From assembly GCA_030826265.1 (NCBI GenBank), contig JAPJOH010000009.1, forward strand, positions 7,025 through 71,024: 64,000 nucleotides of DNA, in the 5' to 3' direction. The stretch comes from Collinsella aerofaciens (GTDB taxonomy: Bacteria; Actinomycetota; Coriobacteriia; Coriobacteriales; Coriobacteriaceae). Below the pieces are notes generated by a model, which was not told the origin of the DNA, ran no database searches, and saw only the letters and a program-made list of their open reading frames with translations. Of this stretch, positions 35,188 to 43,507 are shown piece after piece (the stretch's first letter is position 1; every line of letters begins with the position of its first letter). Both the position numbers and the translations under genes were made by a program.

Positions 35188-36009
35188 CTATAGCAGATGT
35201 TCCTCGATAAAGATCGCGATGCCGTCTTTGTCGTTGCTGGCGGTTACAAAATCGGCGGCGGCACGGGTGGCGTCGCTGCCGTTTGCCATGGCCACGCCCA
35301 CGCCGGCGTCAGCCACCATGCAGGTGTCGTTGTCCGCATCGCCAAACACGCAGATGTCCTGGAGCTCCATGTCGTTGAGCTCCGCCACGCGCACAAGGCC
35401 GCGCGTCTTGGACACGCGCGGATCCATGAACTCGTAGAGCCGCTGCGTGGTTTGCAGAGCCGCCGCTTTAACGGTGTCATCGGCAAATGTCGACGCCCGC
35501 TCAATCACCCGCGGCATCACCTCGGGCGCCATGGTAAACATCACCTTGGGCTGCGGCTCGCGCAAGAACTCGGCAAAATCGACCACCTGGTAGGGCACGC
35601 CGTCGACGCGCGACAGATGCTCGACGCACGCGTTGCTCTCGGGCACGTAGAACACGCCGTCTCGGGGGCAGACGGGTGTTGCCGGAAGGTCCGCCATGTG
35701 CTTGCAGATGCGCGCGATGGTCTCGCCCGGCAGCGGGTAGCTCAGCTCGTTGATGTCGTGCGCGCGGTCGATGACCTCGGCGCCACCGCAGCCCACCATC
35801 ACGTCTACCAGGCCCTCGATGCCCCAGAGCTCGTACATGGCCTCGGTCGCGTGGGCGTCGCGCCCGGTGCACAGGCCAAAGAGCACGCCGCGCTCGCGCA
35901 GGGCGCGGATCGCCGCCACGGTGCGCGGGGACACCGTGTGCTGACTCGTGAGCAGTGTGCCGTCGATATCGCAGAACACGGCTTTGATGTGGCTGAAGGT
36001 GGTGTCCAT
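35188..36009 (-). CDS. HAD superfamily hydrolase, Cof type
   Basis: The 273-residue protein has HAD motif I FCDIDGTLLTS (~13-23), motif II in LCTGRDAH, the inserted C2B-type cap, and motif IV GDADNDTCMVADAGVGVAMAN near the C-terminus. Cof-type enzymes dephosphorylate sugar phosphates, pyridoxal phosphate or flavin nucleotides; the substrate cannot be told. It is probably monocistronic, with palindromes on both sides. Confidence 0.92.
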   Translation of the reverse strand: MDTTFSHIKAVFCDIDGTLLTSQHTVSPRTVAAIRALRERGVLFGLCTGRDAHATEAMYELWGIEGLVDVMVGCGGAEVIDRAHDINELSYPLPGETIARICKHMADLPATPVCPRDGVFYVPESNACVEHLSRVDGVPYQVVDFAEFLREPQPKVMFTMAPEVMPRVIERASTFADDTVKAAALQTTQRLYEFMDPRVSKTRGLVRVAELNDMELQDICVFGDADNDTCMVADAGVGVAMANGSDATRAAADFVTASNDKDGIAIFIEEHLL

Positions 36010-36088
36010 GGGGGCCTTTCTGGGTTGTGCGGCGGTGTGGGGTGTATTCGTGAACGGCGTACATGGTATACCAAGGCGCAGACCGTTG

Positions 36089-36137
36089 GGGCCCGATCAC
36101 CACAAAGGAGCCTGGCCCCTTTGTGGCAATCGGGCCC
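36089..36137. repeat. 3'-end palindrome (CCACAAAGG type, extended)
   Basis: 20-base arms from 36089 and to 36137 pair with two mismatches; the inner part is CCACAAAGG-AGCCTGGCC-CCTTTGTGG. It lies just left of the CATCACAACATTCGA repeat A2, forming a composite behind the MFS gene. Confidence 0.8.
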
Positions 36138-36148
36138 GGGGCGCAAAG

Positions 36149-36205
36149 CATCACAACATTCGACGTTTTTCGGCAAAATCGCGATTTTCATCGAATGTTG
36201 TGATG
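36149..36205. repeat. CATCACAACATTCGA palindromic repeat, copy A2
   Basis: The arms 36149-36163 and 36191-36205 are identical to those of A1, B1 and B2; the centre AAAATCGCGATTTT is again self-complementary. It begins 4 bases after the MFS gene stop on the minus strand. Confidence 0.88.
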
Positions 36206-36209
36206 GTTT

Positions 36210-37490
36210 TTACTGCTTTGCGGCACGATCCAAGTGCCGGCGGCCAAACAACAGCAACGCCGCGGGAACTGCCGTCACGACCATACCCGCCCCTACGAGC
36301 GTCTGCTGCACGCCAAATGTCGCCGCCAGCCACGGGGCAATCGCCAGCGGGGCTACGCCGGCAAACATGTTGCCAAAGCCCATGACCGAGTTCACGCGAC
36401 CAAGCTGCTCGAGCGGGGCCGTCGTTTGCACAATCGTGTTGTGGAGCGGGTTGACGATGCCCCAAGCTATGCCCAGTGCAATCTGGCCGACGAGGGCTAC
36501 ACCCACGTACGGTGTCCCCACATAGAGCAAACTTCCCAGGCCCACGGACATGAGCGCCACGAGCAGGGTTTTAAGGTTGACCAGGTGCGGCGGCAAGCGG
36601 AGCGCGAGGACGGCGCCCAGCACCGCGCCGACACCGCTGGCCGACGAGAGCCAGCCCATCCATTCGACACCGACGTGCAGGACATCACGGTAGAAGAACG
36701 ACTCCAGCGGGTCGAAGGCACCGTAGCCAAAGTTTGAAAGGAAAATAATGCAGAACAGCAGGGCGAGAACGCTATTGGTAAAGACCGTCTTGATGCTGGT
36801 CGCGAAGGTGACGCGGGAGGACGTGCTGGGATTGGAGCTTCGTCCCGCACGCTCCCCTTCCTCTGCCGAATCGGCATCCGCATGCCCGGCGACATGGCTG
36901 GTCTGCGGCCTAAAGCCCCAACCGGCAATAAGCGCCAGTACGGTAAAGATCATCATGAGCACGAACACCGCACGCGACGACGCAGCAGCTGCGACAAAGC
37001 CGCCCAGCGTGGGGCCAACGATGATACTCACGTTTGAGAACATGGCGATGGCGGAGTTGATGTCTTTGAGCTCGACGGGATCATCGGTGAGATATGCCGG
37101 ATAGGACGTGGCGATGGGCTGGGCAAACCCCATCACGAAGCCCAGGAGCACCGCGCCGAGCAGGACGATGCCGGTCGCGCTGCCAAAAACGAGGATCGCC
37201 GCGCCGGTTGCCAGCGTGCCCACGATGCTCAGCAAGAAATGACGGCGCGGGCCCCAGGCGTCGAGCGCCGCGCCACCCGCAAAGGATCCCAAGATCACGA
37301 ATACGTTCATAAAAAGGACGGCCAGCGATGTCGCCACGACCGAGGCACCGTCTGCATAGGTGAGCGTTCCGATGACACCGATAAAATAACTAGTCTGAAA
37401 GCCGGTATATATGAGGAAGCGCATCGCCACCAGGCGCTTGGCCTGCACGGACAGCGATGATTGAGGCTTTGAGAAAAGAGAGGCGAGCAT
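36210..37490 (-). CDS. MFS transporter
   Basis: The 426-residue protein has about 12 hydrophobic segments and an inner loop after helix 6 (~200-230) rich in charged and Ser residues. Motif-A-like GAALDAWGPRRHFL lies between helices 2 and 3. It resembles multidrug- or metabolite-exporting MFS proteins of the MMR/ENT3 group. The substrate is unknown. A ribosome site AGGAGTC precedes the start. It is flanked on the 3' side by two palindromes. Confidence 0.9.
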   Translation of the reverse strand: MLASLFSKPQSSLSVQAKRLVAMRFLIYTGFQTSYFIGVIGTLTYADGASVVATSLAVLFMNVFVILGSFAGGAALDAWGPRRHFLLSIVGTLATGAAILVFGSATGIVLLGAVLLGFVMGFAQPIATSYPAYLTDDPVELKDINSAIAMFSNVSIIVGPTLGGFVAAAASSRAVFVLMMIFTVLALIAGWGFRPQTSHVAGHADADSAEEGERAGRSSNPSTSSRVTFATSIKTVFTNSVLALLFCIIFLSNFGYGAFDPLESFFYRDVLHVGVEWMGWLSSASGVGAVLGAVLALRLPPHLVNLKTLLVALMSVGLGSLLYVGTPYVGVALVGQIALGIAWGIVNPLHNTIVQTTAPLEQLGRVNSVMGFGNMFAGVAPLAIAPWLAATFGVQQTLVGAGMVVTAVPAALLLFGRRHLDRAAKQ

Positions 37491-37663
37491 GGAGACTCCT
37501 TATTTCATACGAATGCGGACGGCGGGCATTCGCCACCGTCTGTCAAATCAATCTATCCGCATGAAACATTAAGGACGCATCAAGCCCCTTCTCTCCGTTT
37601 TTCGCCCGTCATGAACTACTTGGTAGATTGTAAGGCATGTCCCACACATCTACTAAAGCAAAA

Positions 37664-37698
37664 TCCACCACAAAGGTGCCTGGCCCCTTTGTGGTGGA
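37664..37698. repeat. 3'-end palindrome (CCACCACAAAGG type)
   Basis: TCCACCACAAAGG (37664-37676) and CCTTTGTGGTGGA (37686-37698) pair perfectly. On the minus strand TTTTG follows, a weak terminator-like tail. Confidence 0.85.
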
Positions 37699-37718
37699 AA
37701 TGACGTTTGCCCAGATAG

Positions 37719-37755
37719 AACCTGCCAAAATAAACCTGTCCCTTTTTGGCAGGTT
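37719..37755. repeat. 3'-end palindrome directly after moaC-mobB
   Basis: AACCTGCCAAAA (37719-37730) and TTTTGGCAGGTT (37744-37755) pair perfectly around TAAACCTGTCCCT. It abuts the stop codon of the minus-strand moaC-mobB gene and shares the CCTGTCCC core of the family. Confidence 0.85.
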
Positions 37756-39060
37756 TTAGGCCAGATGGTCTTGGATCAGGTCGCAGATGGCTCGGGCGTC
37801 GTTGATGTTGATGGCTCGGGTCGCAAAGCCGGCGTCGAAGGCCTGACGCGCCAGGGCTTCGTTGCAGGCAAGGGCCAGCGTGTGACCGTCGACCAGGTCG
37901 AGCGAGCTCTTGCCGCGCAGACGGTCGACACCGGAGCGCGCGACGACGATGTTGTCGAAGCCCTCGGTCTTGTAGCCCTCGATGATCACCACGTCGACAT
38001 CGTTGTAACGCGACAGCAGCTCGCGCGCGGGCATCTCGTCCTCCTCACGCGTGTCGGCGTACTCCGCCCAGCGCGTGGCGCAGATGAGGCCCACGTGCTT
38101 GGATCCGGCCTGGTGATGACGCCAGGTGTCCTTAGCGGGCACATCGATATCAAAGCCGTGGTGCCCGTGATGCTTGAGCGAACCCACGCGCAGGCCGCGG
38201 CGGGTGAGCTCGGCAATGACCTTCTCGACGAGCGTGGTCTTGCCCGAGTTTTGGTAGCCGATAAACGCGATCGCGGGGACAGCCGGAGTAGGAGCTACGG
38301 GCGCGACGGCGACGGGCGCGCTTGTGAGTGTGGCACCGTCAGCGGCCACGGCCTCAACAGCAGCGGCCTGACGCTCGGCACGATCCCACACGCCCGAGCG
38401 GCCGCCCTCCTTGTGCAGCAGGCGCACGTCGACGATCTCCATGCCGCGATCGACGGCCTTGCACATGTCGTAGATGGTCAGACACGCGGCACTCGCGCCG
38501 GTCAGGGCCTCCATCTCGATACCCGTCTTGCCCGTCACGCCGGCCGTAACCAGTACGTGAAAGCCAACCTGCCCGTCCGCGCGCGCCGGCGCCCAGCCCT
38601 CGGGCACGTCCTCGGCCGGCGTCCCCGCCGCAGCGATGGGCGCAATGTCGCACTTGCTCTTGGTAATGAGCAGCGGATGGCACATGGGGATGATGTCGCT
38701 CGTGCGTTTGATGGCCATGATGCCCGCCACGCGCGCGCAGGCAAGCACGTCGCCCTTTTTGGCGCGGTCCTGCAGCACCATGGCCTGCGTCTCGGGATGC
38801 ATGAGGATGGTACCCTCGGCGATGGCAATGCGATGGGTCTCGGCCTTGTCGGACACGTCAACCATGCGTACCTCGCCCTTGGCGTCCACGTGCGTCAACT
38901 CGTCACGACGGGCGTCGCGGGCGGGCTCGGTGGCAGCGCTGGCAGACGGCTGCGCGGACGCGTCGGCATTACCAGCATTCGCCGCAGCCGTGGCTTTGTG
39001 GGCAGACATCGCGGCCCTGCGAGCGGCCTTGGTGGCATCGGCGTACCTGCTCTTGGCCAT
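37756..39060 (-). CDS. fused cyclic pyranopterin monophosphate synthase (MoaC) and MobB
   Basis: The 434-residue protein starts at 39060 behind GGAGG. After an Ala-rich N-terminal extension (~1-50), residues ~50-225 are MoaC: THVDAKGEVRMVDVSDK, IPMCHPL and the GKTGIEMEALTGASAACLTIYDMCK active-site region. After a Pro/Ala linker, residues ~265-434 are MobB: GYQNSGKTTLVEKVI P-loop, LKHHGHHG and VDVVIIEGYK. MoaC makes cPMP together with MoaA; MobB binds GTP and helps bis-MGD formation. Fusion of an early and a late step is unusual. moaA lies four bases upstream in the same operon. Confidence 0.93.
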   Translation of the reverse strand: MAKSRYADATKAARRAAMSAHKATAAANAGNADASAQPSASAATEPARDARRDELTHVDAKGEVRMVDVSDKAETHRIAIAEGTILMHPETQAMVLQDRAKKGDVLACARVAGIMAIKRTSDIIPMCHPLLITKSKCDIAPIAAAGTPAEDVPEGWAPARADGQVGFHVLVTAGVTGKTGIEMEALTGASAACLTIYDMCKAVDRGMEIVDVRLLHKEGGRSGVWDRAERQAAAVEAVAADGATLTSAPVAVAPVAPTPAVPAIAFIGYQNSGKTTLVEKVIAELTRRGLRVGSLKHHGHHGFDIDVPAKDTWRHHQAGSKHVGLICATRWAEYADTREEDEMPARELLSRYNDVDVVIIEGYKTEGFDNIVVARSGVDRLRGKSSLDLVDGHTLALACNEALARQAFDAGFATRAININDARAICDLIQDHLA

Positions 39061-39064
39061 ATGA

Positions 39065-40120
39065 TCATCCTCCGATTTGGGACATAAATCGTTGCGTGCC
39101 CTCAATTATCGCGTGTTCCTGCGGTTTGTGGGCCACGGCATCGCGCCAAATCGAAAGTACCTGCATATCATCACCACGGCGCAGCGCCTCACGCACCGAA
39201 TACTCGGCATCGCTAAACAGGCACGGACGCACGTTGCCATCGGCCGTCAGGCGCAGACGGTTGCAATTCGCGCAAAAATGGTTGGACATGGCGCTGATGA
39301 AGCCAACCGTTCCCGCCGCACCCGGAAAGTGCCAATAGCGCGCAGGGCCCGCACCAGCAGGAGCGTCGTTGATGTCGAGCGGCTCGAGCTCGCCCAGTCC
39401 CGCCGCGGTGGCCCCGGCATTGATGCGCGCCCGCAGCTCGTCGCTCGGCACGGTATCGCTCACGTCCCACAGCTCGGGATTGAGCGCGGGCGCATGCGGG
39501 TCCACAGCGCAATGCGAGCTGGTGCGCTCGTCGCCGATGGGCATGTATTCGATAAAGCGCAGGTGGATGGGGCGGTCGACGGTCAGCCGTGCGAGGGCCG
39601 CCACATCCTGGTTGAGCCGGCGCACCACAACGCAGTTGACCTTAACGGGCTCAAAGCCCCAAGCCAGCGCCGCGTCGACGCCGGCCATGGTCTGCTCGAG
39701 TCGACCCAGGCGCGTGATCTTTCCAAACAGCTCGGGGTCGAGTGTGTCGAGCGAAATGTTGACGCGGTTAAGCCCGGCATCCTTGAGCTGCGGCGCTAGC
39801 TTGGGCAGCAGGGCGCCGTTGGTGGTGAGCGAGATGTCCTCGATCTGCGGAATCGCGCGGATGTCACGAATGAGCGGGATGATACGGCGGCTGACCAGCG
39901 GCTCGCCACCCGTCAGGCGCACGCGGCGAATGCCCTCTCCCGCCACCAGGCGCACAAAGCGGGCGATTTCCTCGGCGCTGAGCAGCTCGTCGTGCGCGCG
40001 GGGCACCACGCCATCGGCCGGCATGCAGTAAATGCAGCGGAAATTGCACTTGTCGGTAACGGCAATGCGCAGGTAGTTGATATCGCGGCCAAAACCGTCA
40101 TGTTGCACGTGCCCGTCCAC
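39065..40120 (-). CDS. moaA: GTP 3',8-cyclase MoaA
   Basis: The 351-residue radical SAM enzyme makes 3',8-cyclo-GTP, the MoaC substrate. The N-terminal cluster is CNFRCIYC (Cys25, 29, 32), with GGEP-type RLTGGEPLVSRR, and the C-terminal cluster is in FCANCNRLRLTADGNVRPCLF. Translation starts at GTG 40120 behind GAGGGGAGGG. Its length and both clusters are complete. Together with the moaC-mobB fusion it forms a compact molybdenum cofactor operon; the users of the cofactor are not in the window. Confidence 0.95.
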   Translation of the reverse strand: MDGHVQHDGFGRDINYLRIAVTDKCNFRCIYCMPADGVVPRAHDELLSAEEIARFVRLVAGEGIRRVRLTGGEPLVSRRIIPLIRDIRAIPQIEDISLTTNGALLPKLAPQLKDAGLNRVNISLDTLDPELFGKITRLGRLEQTMAGVDAALAWGFEPVKVNCVVVRRLNQDVAALARLTVDRPIHLRFIEYMPIGDERTSSHCAVDPHAPALNPELWDVSDTVPSDELRARINAGATAAGLGELEPLDINDAPAGAGPARYWHFPGAAGTVGFISAMSNHFCANCNRLRLTADGNVRPCLFSDAEYSVREALRRGDDMQVLSIWRDAVAHKPQEHAIIEGTQRFMSQIGG

Positions 40121-40250
40121 GCAGCCCTCCCCTCACGCGGCGTTTTATTCTTCGGAAAACATAATACCCCACGAGAGAATCACGCCGACACCCGTATGAC
40201 AGGACAGGTCGCTTCGAGCAAAACGGACTTTCCAAGCCCATCCTCAGCAC

Positions 40251-40319
40251 GCAAACCATCACAACATTCGATGCTTTTCCCGTTTTTGGCAAAAAACGTC
40301 GAATGTTGTGATGGTTTGC
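40251..40319. repeat. CATCACAACATTCGA palindromic repeat, copy B1
   Basis: Perfect 21-base arms (40251-40271 and 40299-40319) surround a TTTTTGGC-containing centre. It lies 36 bases after the endonuclease-like gene on the minus strand. The B centre differs from the A1/A2 centre. Confidence 0.88.
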
Positions 40320-40355
40320 CTGCCCACGGCACCCCGCAGAAGGACCGGAACGTCC

Positions 40356-41393
40356 CTAAAGGCCGCCGTCCCAGTGCCGAATCACGAATTCTCGCAGGTC
40401 GTTCTGACGTTTCTGAAACGCTTCGCTTCGATCGCACTTGAGGCCCATAGCGAGCGCGATGGCGTTCATCGCCCGGTGCAATTGCAGCTGGTGGGCAAAC
40501 TGAGTCCCGGTAAGGACGATCATCCTAAAGCCCAGCGCGCTCAGCACGGTCATACGCTCCGCATCCGACGCGCTGCGCTGTTTATCAAGATGGTCCGAGC
40601 CGTTGTATTCAATCCCCGTACCGCTCGCAGGCGCATATACGTCGATCTCGAAATACCCGGACTTAGCGAGATATTTGAACTCGCTGGGAACATCGACCCG
40701 ATGGTTGAGCTCGACCTTGGCGTGTCCCAGCCCTCCCTGGGAACGTTTTGCTACGACCATGATTGCGGTGGCCGTCTCCATGGGCGACCGCGCGCCATCA
40801 TGCACGCGCTTGAGCACGGTGGCCGCGCGTATAGCCCCCTGGCGAGATCGGTTCTCATTGCAATAAGCAATCAAATCGGCAACGGTGTACCTCTGCCCCA
40901 TCTCGATATAATCGCCTGTCGACAGATGATTCAAATGGTATCGGGCACAGATTTCGTAGCCATATTCCAGCTGCTCGGGCTCGCTCATCCACGAACCCGC
41001 TTGGACAAAGCACATGACCTCATCAACCACCAGAAGGCCCTCTGCCACCTCGATAAGATGGCTTGGAGGTACCGGCGCTCCAAACACGTGGCACCTAAAT
41101 CCAGCCGGCGTCGAGCGCTCAAAATCGAAGTTGACGAGCGTGTCGATATGATCGAGCTCTTCTCGTGGAATACCGAGCGAAACCAGATAGTCGGCAACGA
41201 TCCCAACTGCCGTCGAAGCCCTCAGTCCCTTGGCATCGAGTCCCAATTTGGGCAGGCTCGCGGTCGGCTCCGCCTCGTTAGCAAGCGAGTCCTCATCGTA
41301 TAGGCTACTTGCCCGCGAGAGCGGCTCGGACGGGCGCGCCACGTTGTGGTACAGCCAGGCGGTCTTATGGGACAGGACGATCGGCAGGTCCAT
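40356..41393 (-). CDS. hypothetical protein with DUF559/Vsr-like endonuclease fold at the C-terminus
   Basis: The 345-residue protein begins with MDLPIVLSHKTAWLYHNVARP, like the N-terminus of AbiEi-type and other DUF559-containing actinobacterial proteins. Its C-terminal third has YFEIDVYAPASGTGIEYNGSDH, then DAERMTVLSALGFRMIVLTGTQ, consistent with a very-short-patch-repair nuclease fold. No partner toxin or methylase gene is adjacent. It is bracketed by two copies of the CATCACAACATTCGA repeat. A role in DNA processing or defence is only an inference from the fold. Confidence 0.65.
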   Translation of the reverse strand: MDLPIVLSHKTAWLYHNVARPSEPLSRASSLYDEDSLANEAEPTASLPKLGLDAKGLRASTAVGIVADYLVSLGIPREELDHIDTLVNFDFERSTPAGFRCHVFGAPVPPSHLIEVAEGLLVVDEVMCFVQAGSWMSEPEQLEYGYEICARYHLNHLSTGDYIEMGQRYTVADLIAYCNENRSRQGAIRAATVLKRVHDGARSPMETATAIMVVAKRSQGGLGHAKVELNHRVDVPSEFKYLAKSGYFEIDVYAPASGTGIEYNGSDHLDKQRSASDAERMTVLSALGFRMIVLTGTQFAHQLQLHRAMNAIALAMGLKCDRSEAFQKRQNDLREFVIRHWDGGL

Positions 41394-41494
41394 GAGCCCT
41401 CCAATGGAGTCGGATAACCAACCTTATTCCCCTGCTCACGGGTTCGCACACCTTCGTGCGCAAGAAAGCGATTCCACCCGGTCGAGTGGCAGAA

Positions 41495-41559
41495 AAACCA
41501 TCACAACATTCGATGCTTTTCCCGATTTTGGCGAAAAGTGTCGAATGTTGTGATGGTTT
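41495..41559. repeat. CATCACAACATTCGA palindromic repeat, copy B2
   Basis: Arms around 41499-41513 and 41541-41555 extend outward through AACC/GGTT. The centre GCTTTTCCCGATTTTGGCGAAAAG resembles B1. It lies about 50 bases after the ABC gene stop (41609). Confidence 0.88.
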
Positions 41560-41608
41560 GAGTCGAGGTGAGGAGCACGGAGGGGTCAAAGCATCGTGCT
41601 CGAACGGG

Positions 41609-43507
41609 TTAATCCAACTCTTTTAAGCCATGCGCCAGCTGCCAGTACTCGCCGTGCTGGGCGAGCAACTCTTCGTGCGTGCCGCGCTCGATGATGCGGC
41701 CGTGTTCGAGGACCATGATGGCGTCGGCGTCGCGGACGGTGGACAGGCGGTGCGCGATCATAAACGTGGTGCGTCCGCGCATGATGCGGTCCATACCGCG
41801 CTCGATGAGCTTTTCGGTACGCGTGTCAATGGAGCTCGTGGCCTCGTCCAGGATGAGCACCGGCGGATCGGCGACGGCCACGCGCGCGATGGCGAGCAGC
41901 TGACGCTGACCCTGCGACAGGTTGGCGCCGTCGGCCGTGACCGGTGTGTCGTAGCCCCGCGGCAGGCGGCGGATAAACGAGTCTGCGCAGGCGGCCTCGG
42001 CAGCGGCGCGCACCTCCTCGTCGGTCGCGTCGAGCTTGCCAAAGCGGATGTTCTGCGCAATGGTGCCGCTAAACAGGTGCGTGTCCTGCAGCACAATGCC
42101 GAGCGACCCGCGCAGGCTGGCCTTGGCAATGTGCTTGACGTCGATGCCGTCGTACGTGATCTCGCCGTCATCGACCTCGTAGAAGCGGTTGATGAGGTTG
42201 GTAATGGTCGTCTTGCCGGCGCCCGTGGAGCCCACAAACGCAATCTTTTGCCCCGGCTTGGCAAACAGGTTGAGGTCCGTGAGCACGCGGGCGCCCGGCA
42301 CGTAGGAAAAGTCCACGGCATGGAAGCGCACGTCGCCGGCAAGCGGGACCAAGCCGCACGTGAGCTCGGTGCCGTCGGTGGCCACCGCGCGACCCGACTC
42401 ATCAACGGCTGCCACGTCATGCAAGTGCCCGTAGACGCCCACGCCCTGGCCCTCGGGAATCTTCCACGCCCACGCGGCGTCGCCCGTCTGCACCAGCTCC
42501 ACGCAGCCCTCGTCCACCTCGGGCTTAAGGTCCATAGCCGCAAACAGGCGCTCGGCACCGGCCAGTGCGTTAAGCAAGAAGTTGCCGAGCTGCGTAAACT
42601 GGTTGATGGGCATGGCGGCCTGGCGCACAAAGACCAGGTAGCTCGCGAGCGCACCTACGTCGGCGAGTCCCTTGATGCAGAGCATGCCGCCCGCCACGGC
42701 GACGATGGCATAGTTGACGTAGCCAATCACGACGGTCATGGGCACCATGGAGTTGGCATAGCTCACGGCGGCGGTGCCGGTGCGGCGAAGCTCGTCGTTG
42801 CGGCAGGCAAAGCCGGCAACATTCGCCGCCTCGCGGTTAAAGACCTTGATGACCTTTTGGCCCGAGACCATCTCTTCGATATATCCGTCCAGGTCGCCAA
42901 GCGATGCCTGCTGGGCAGCAAAGAAACGCTTAGAGCGCGCGCCCGAGTAGCGCGCATACAGCACAATGGCCGCATCGCACACGAGCGTGATAATCGTGAG
43001 CTGCCAGTTAAGGATGATGAGCATGGCCGTGGTGCCCACAACCTGAATGGCGGCCTGAATCACGTTGGCAAAGCTGTTGTTAAGCGCCTCGGAGACGGTG
43101 TCGACGTCATTGGTGAAAAAGCTCATGATGTCGCCCGAGCGCGTGCTGTCAAAATAACTGAGCGGCAGCGTCTGGATGTGCGCAAACAGGTCGCGGCGAA
43201 TATCGGACACCACGCGTTGGGCCGCGCGCACCATGATCTGCGAGTAGCCCAGGGCCGAGAGCACGCCCGCGGCGTAGATGACCGCCGTCAGGATGACCTG
43301 CTTGGCGAGCAGTTCCTCCCCGCCCGTAGCCAAACCGTTAACGATGGGGCGCACCATGTAGGTGCCGGCGAGGCTCGCGATGGCGGCAACGGAGGCGAGC
43401 ACGCCCACCGCGAGCAGCGAGAACTTGGCATGCCCCATGTAGGAGAGCAAGCGACGCACGGTGCGCTTGAGGTCGGCCGGGCGCGCTTGGGCTGCGGTCT
43501 TAGGCAT
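41609..43507 (-). CDS. ABC exporter, fused permease-ATPase (second half)
   Basis: From ATG 43507, behind AAGGGGGTGAG, the protein is 632 residues. It has a six-helix ABC-exporter membrane domain, Walker A GSTGAGKTTITNL, signature NLSQGQRQLLAIAR (LSQGQ variant) and Walker B LILDEATSSIDTR with the H-loop IAHRL. A ~60-residue insertion precedes the ATPase. A longer open frame upstream only shadows the preceding gene. It overlaps that gene by 8 bases, so the two form a heterodimeric exporter of the LmrCD/YheHI multidrug type. The substrate is unknown. Confidence 0.9.
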   Translation of the reverse strand: MPKTAAQARPADLKRTVRRLLSYMGHAKFSLLAVGVLASVAAIASLAGTYMVRPIVNGLATGGEELLAKQVILTAVIYAAGVLSALGYSQIMVRAAQRVVSDIRRDLFAHIQTLPLSYFDSTRSGDIMSFFTNDVDTVSEALNNSFANVIQAAIQVVGTTAMLIILNWQLTIITLVCDAAIVLYARYSGARSKRFFAAQQASLGDLDGYIEEMVSGQKVIKVFNREAANVAGFACRNDELRRTGTAAVSYANSMVPMTVVIGYVNYAIVAVAGGMLCIKGLADVGALASYLVFVRQAAMPINQFTQLGNFLLNALAGAERLFAAMDLKPEVDEGCVELVQTGDAAWAWKIPEGQGVGVYGHLHDVAAVDESGRAVATDGTELTCGLVPLAGDVRFHAVDFSYVPGARVLTDLNLFAKPGQKIAFVGSTGAGKTTITNLINRFYEVDDGEITYDGIDVKHIAKASLRGSLGIVLQDTHLFSGTIAQNIRFGKLDATDEEVRAAAEAACADSFIRRLPRGYDTPVTADGANLSQGQRQLLAIARVAVADPPVLILDEATSSIDTRTEKLIERGMDRIMRGRTTFMIAHRLSTVRDADAIMVLEHGRIIERGTHEELLAQHGEYWQLAHGLKELD

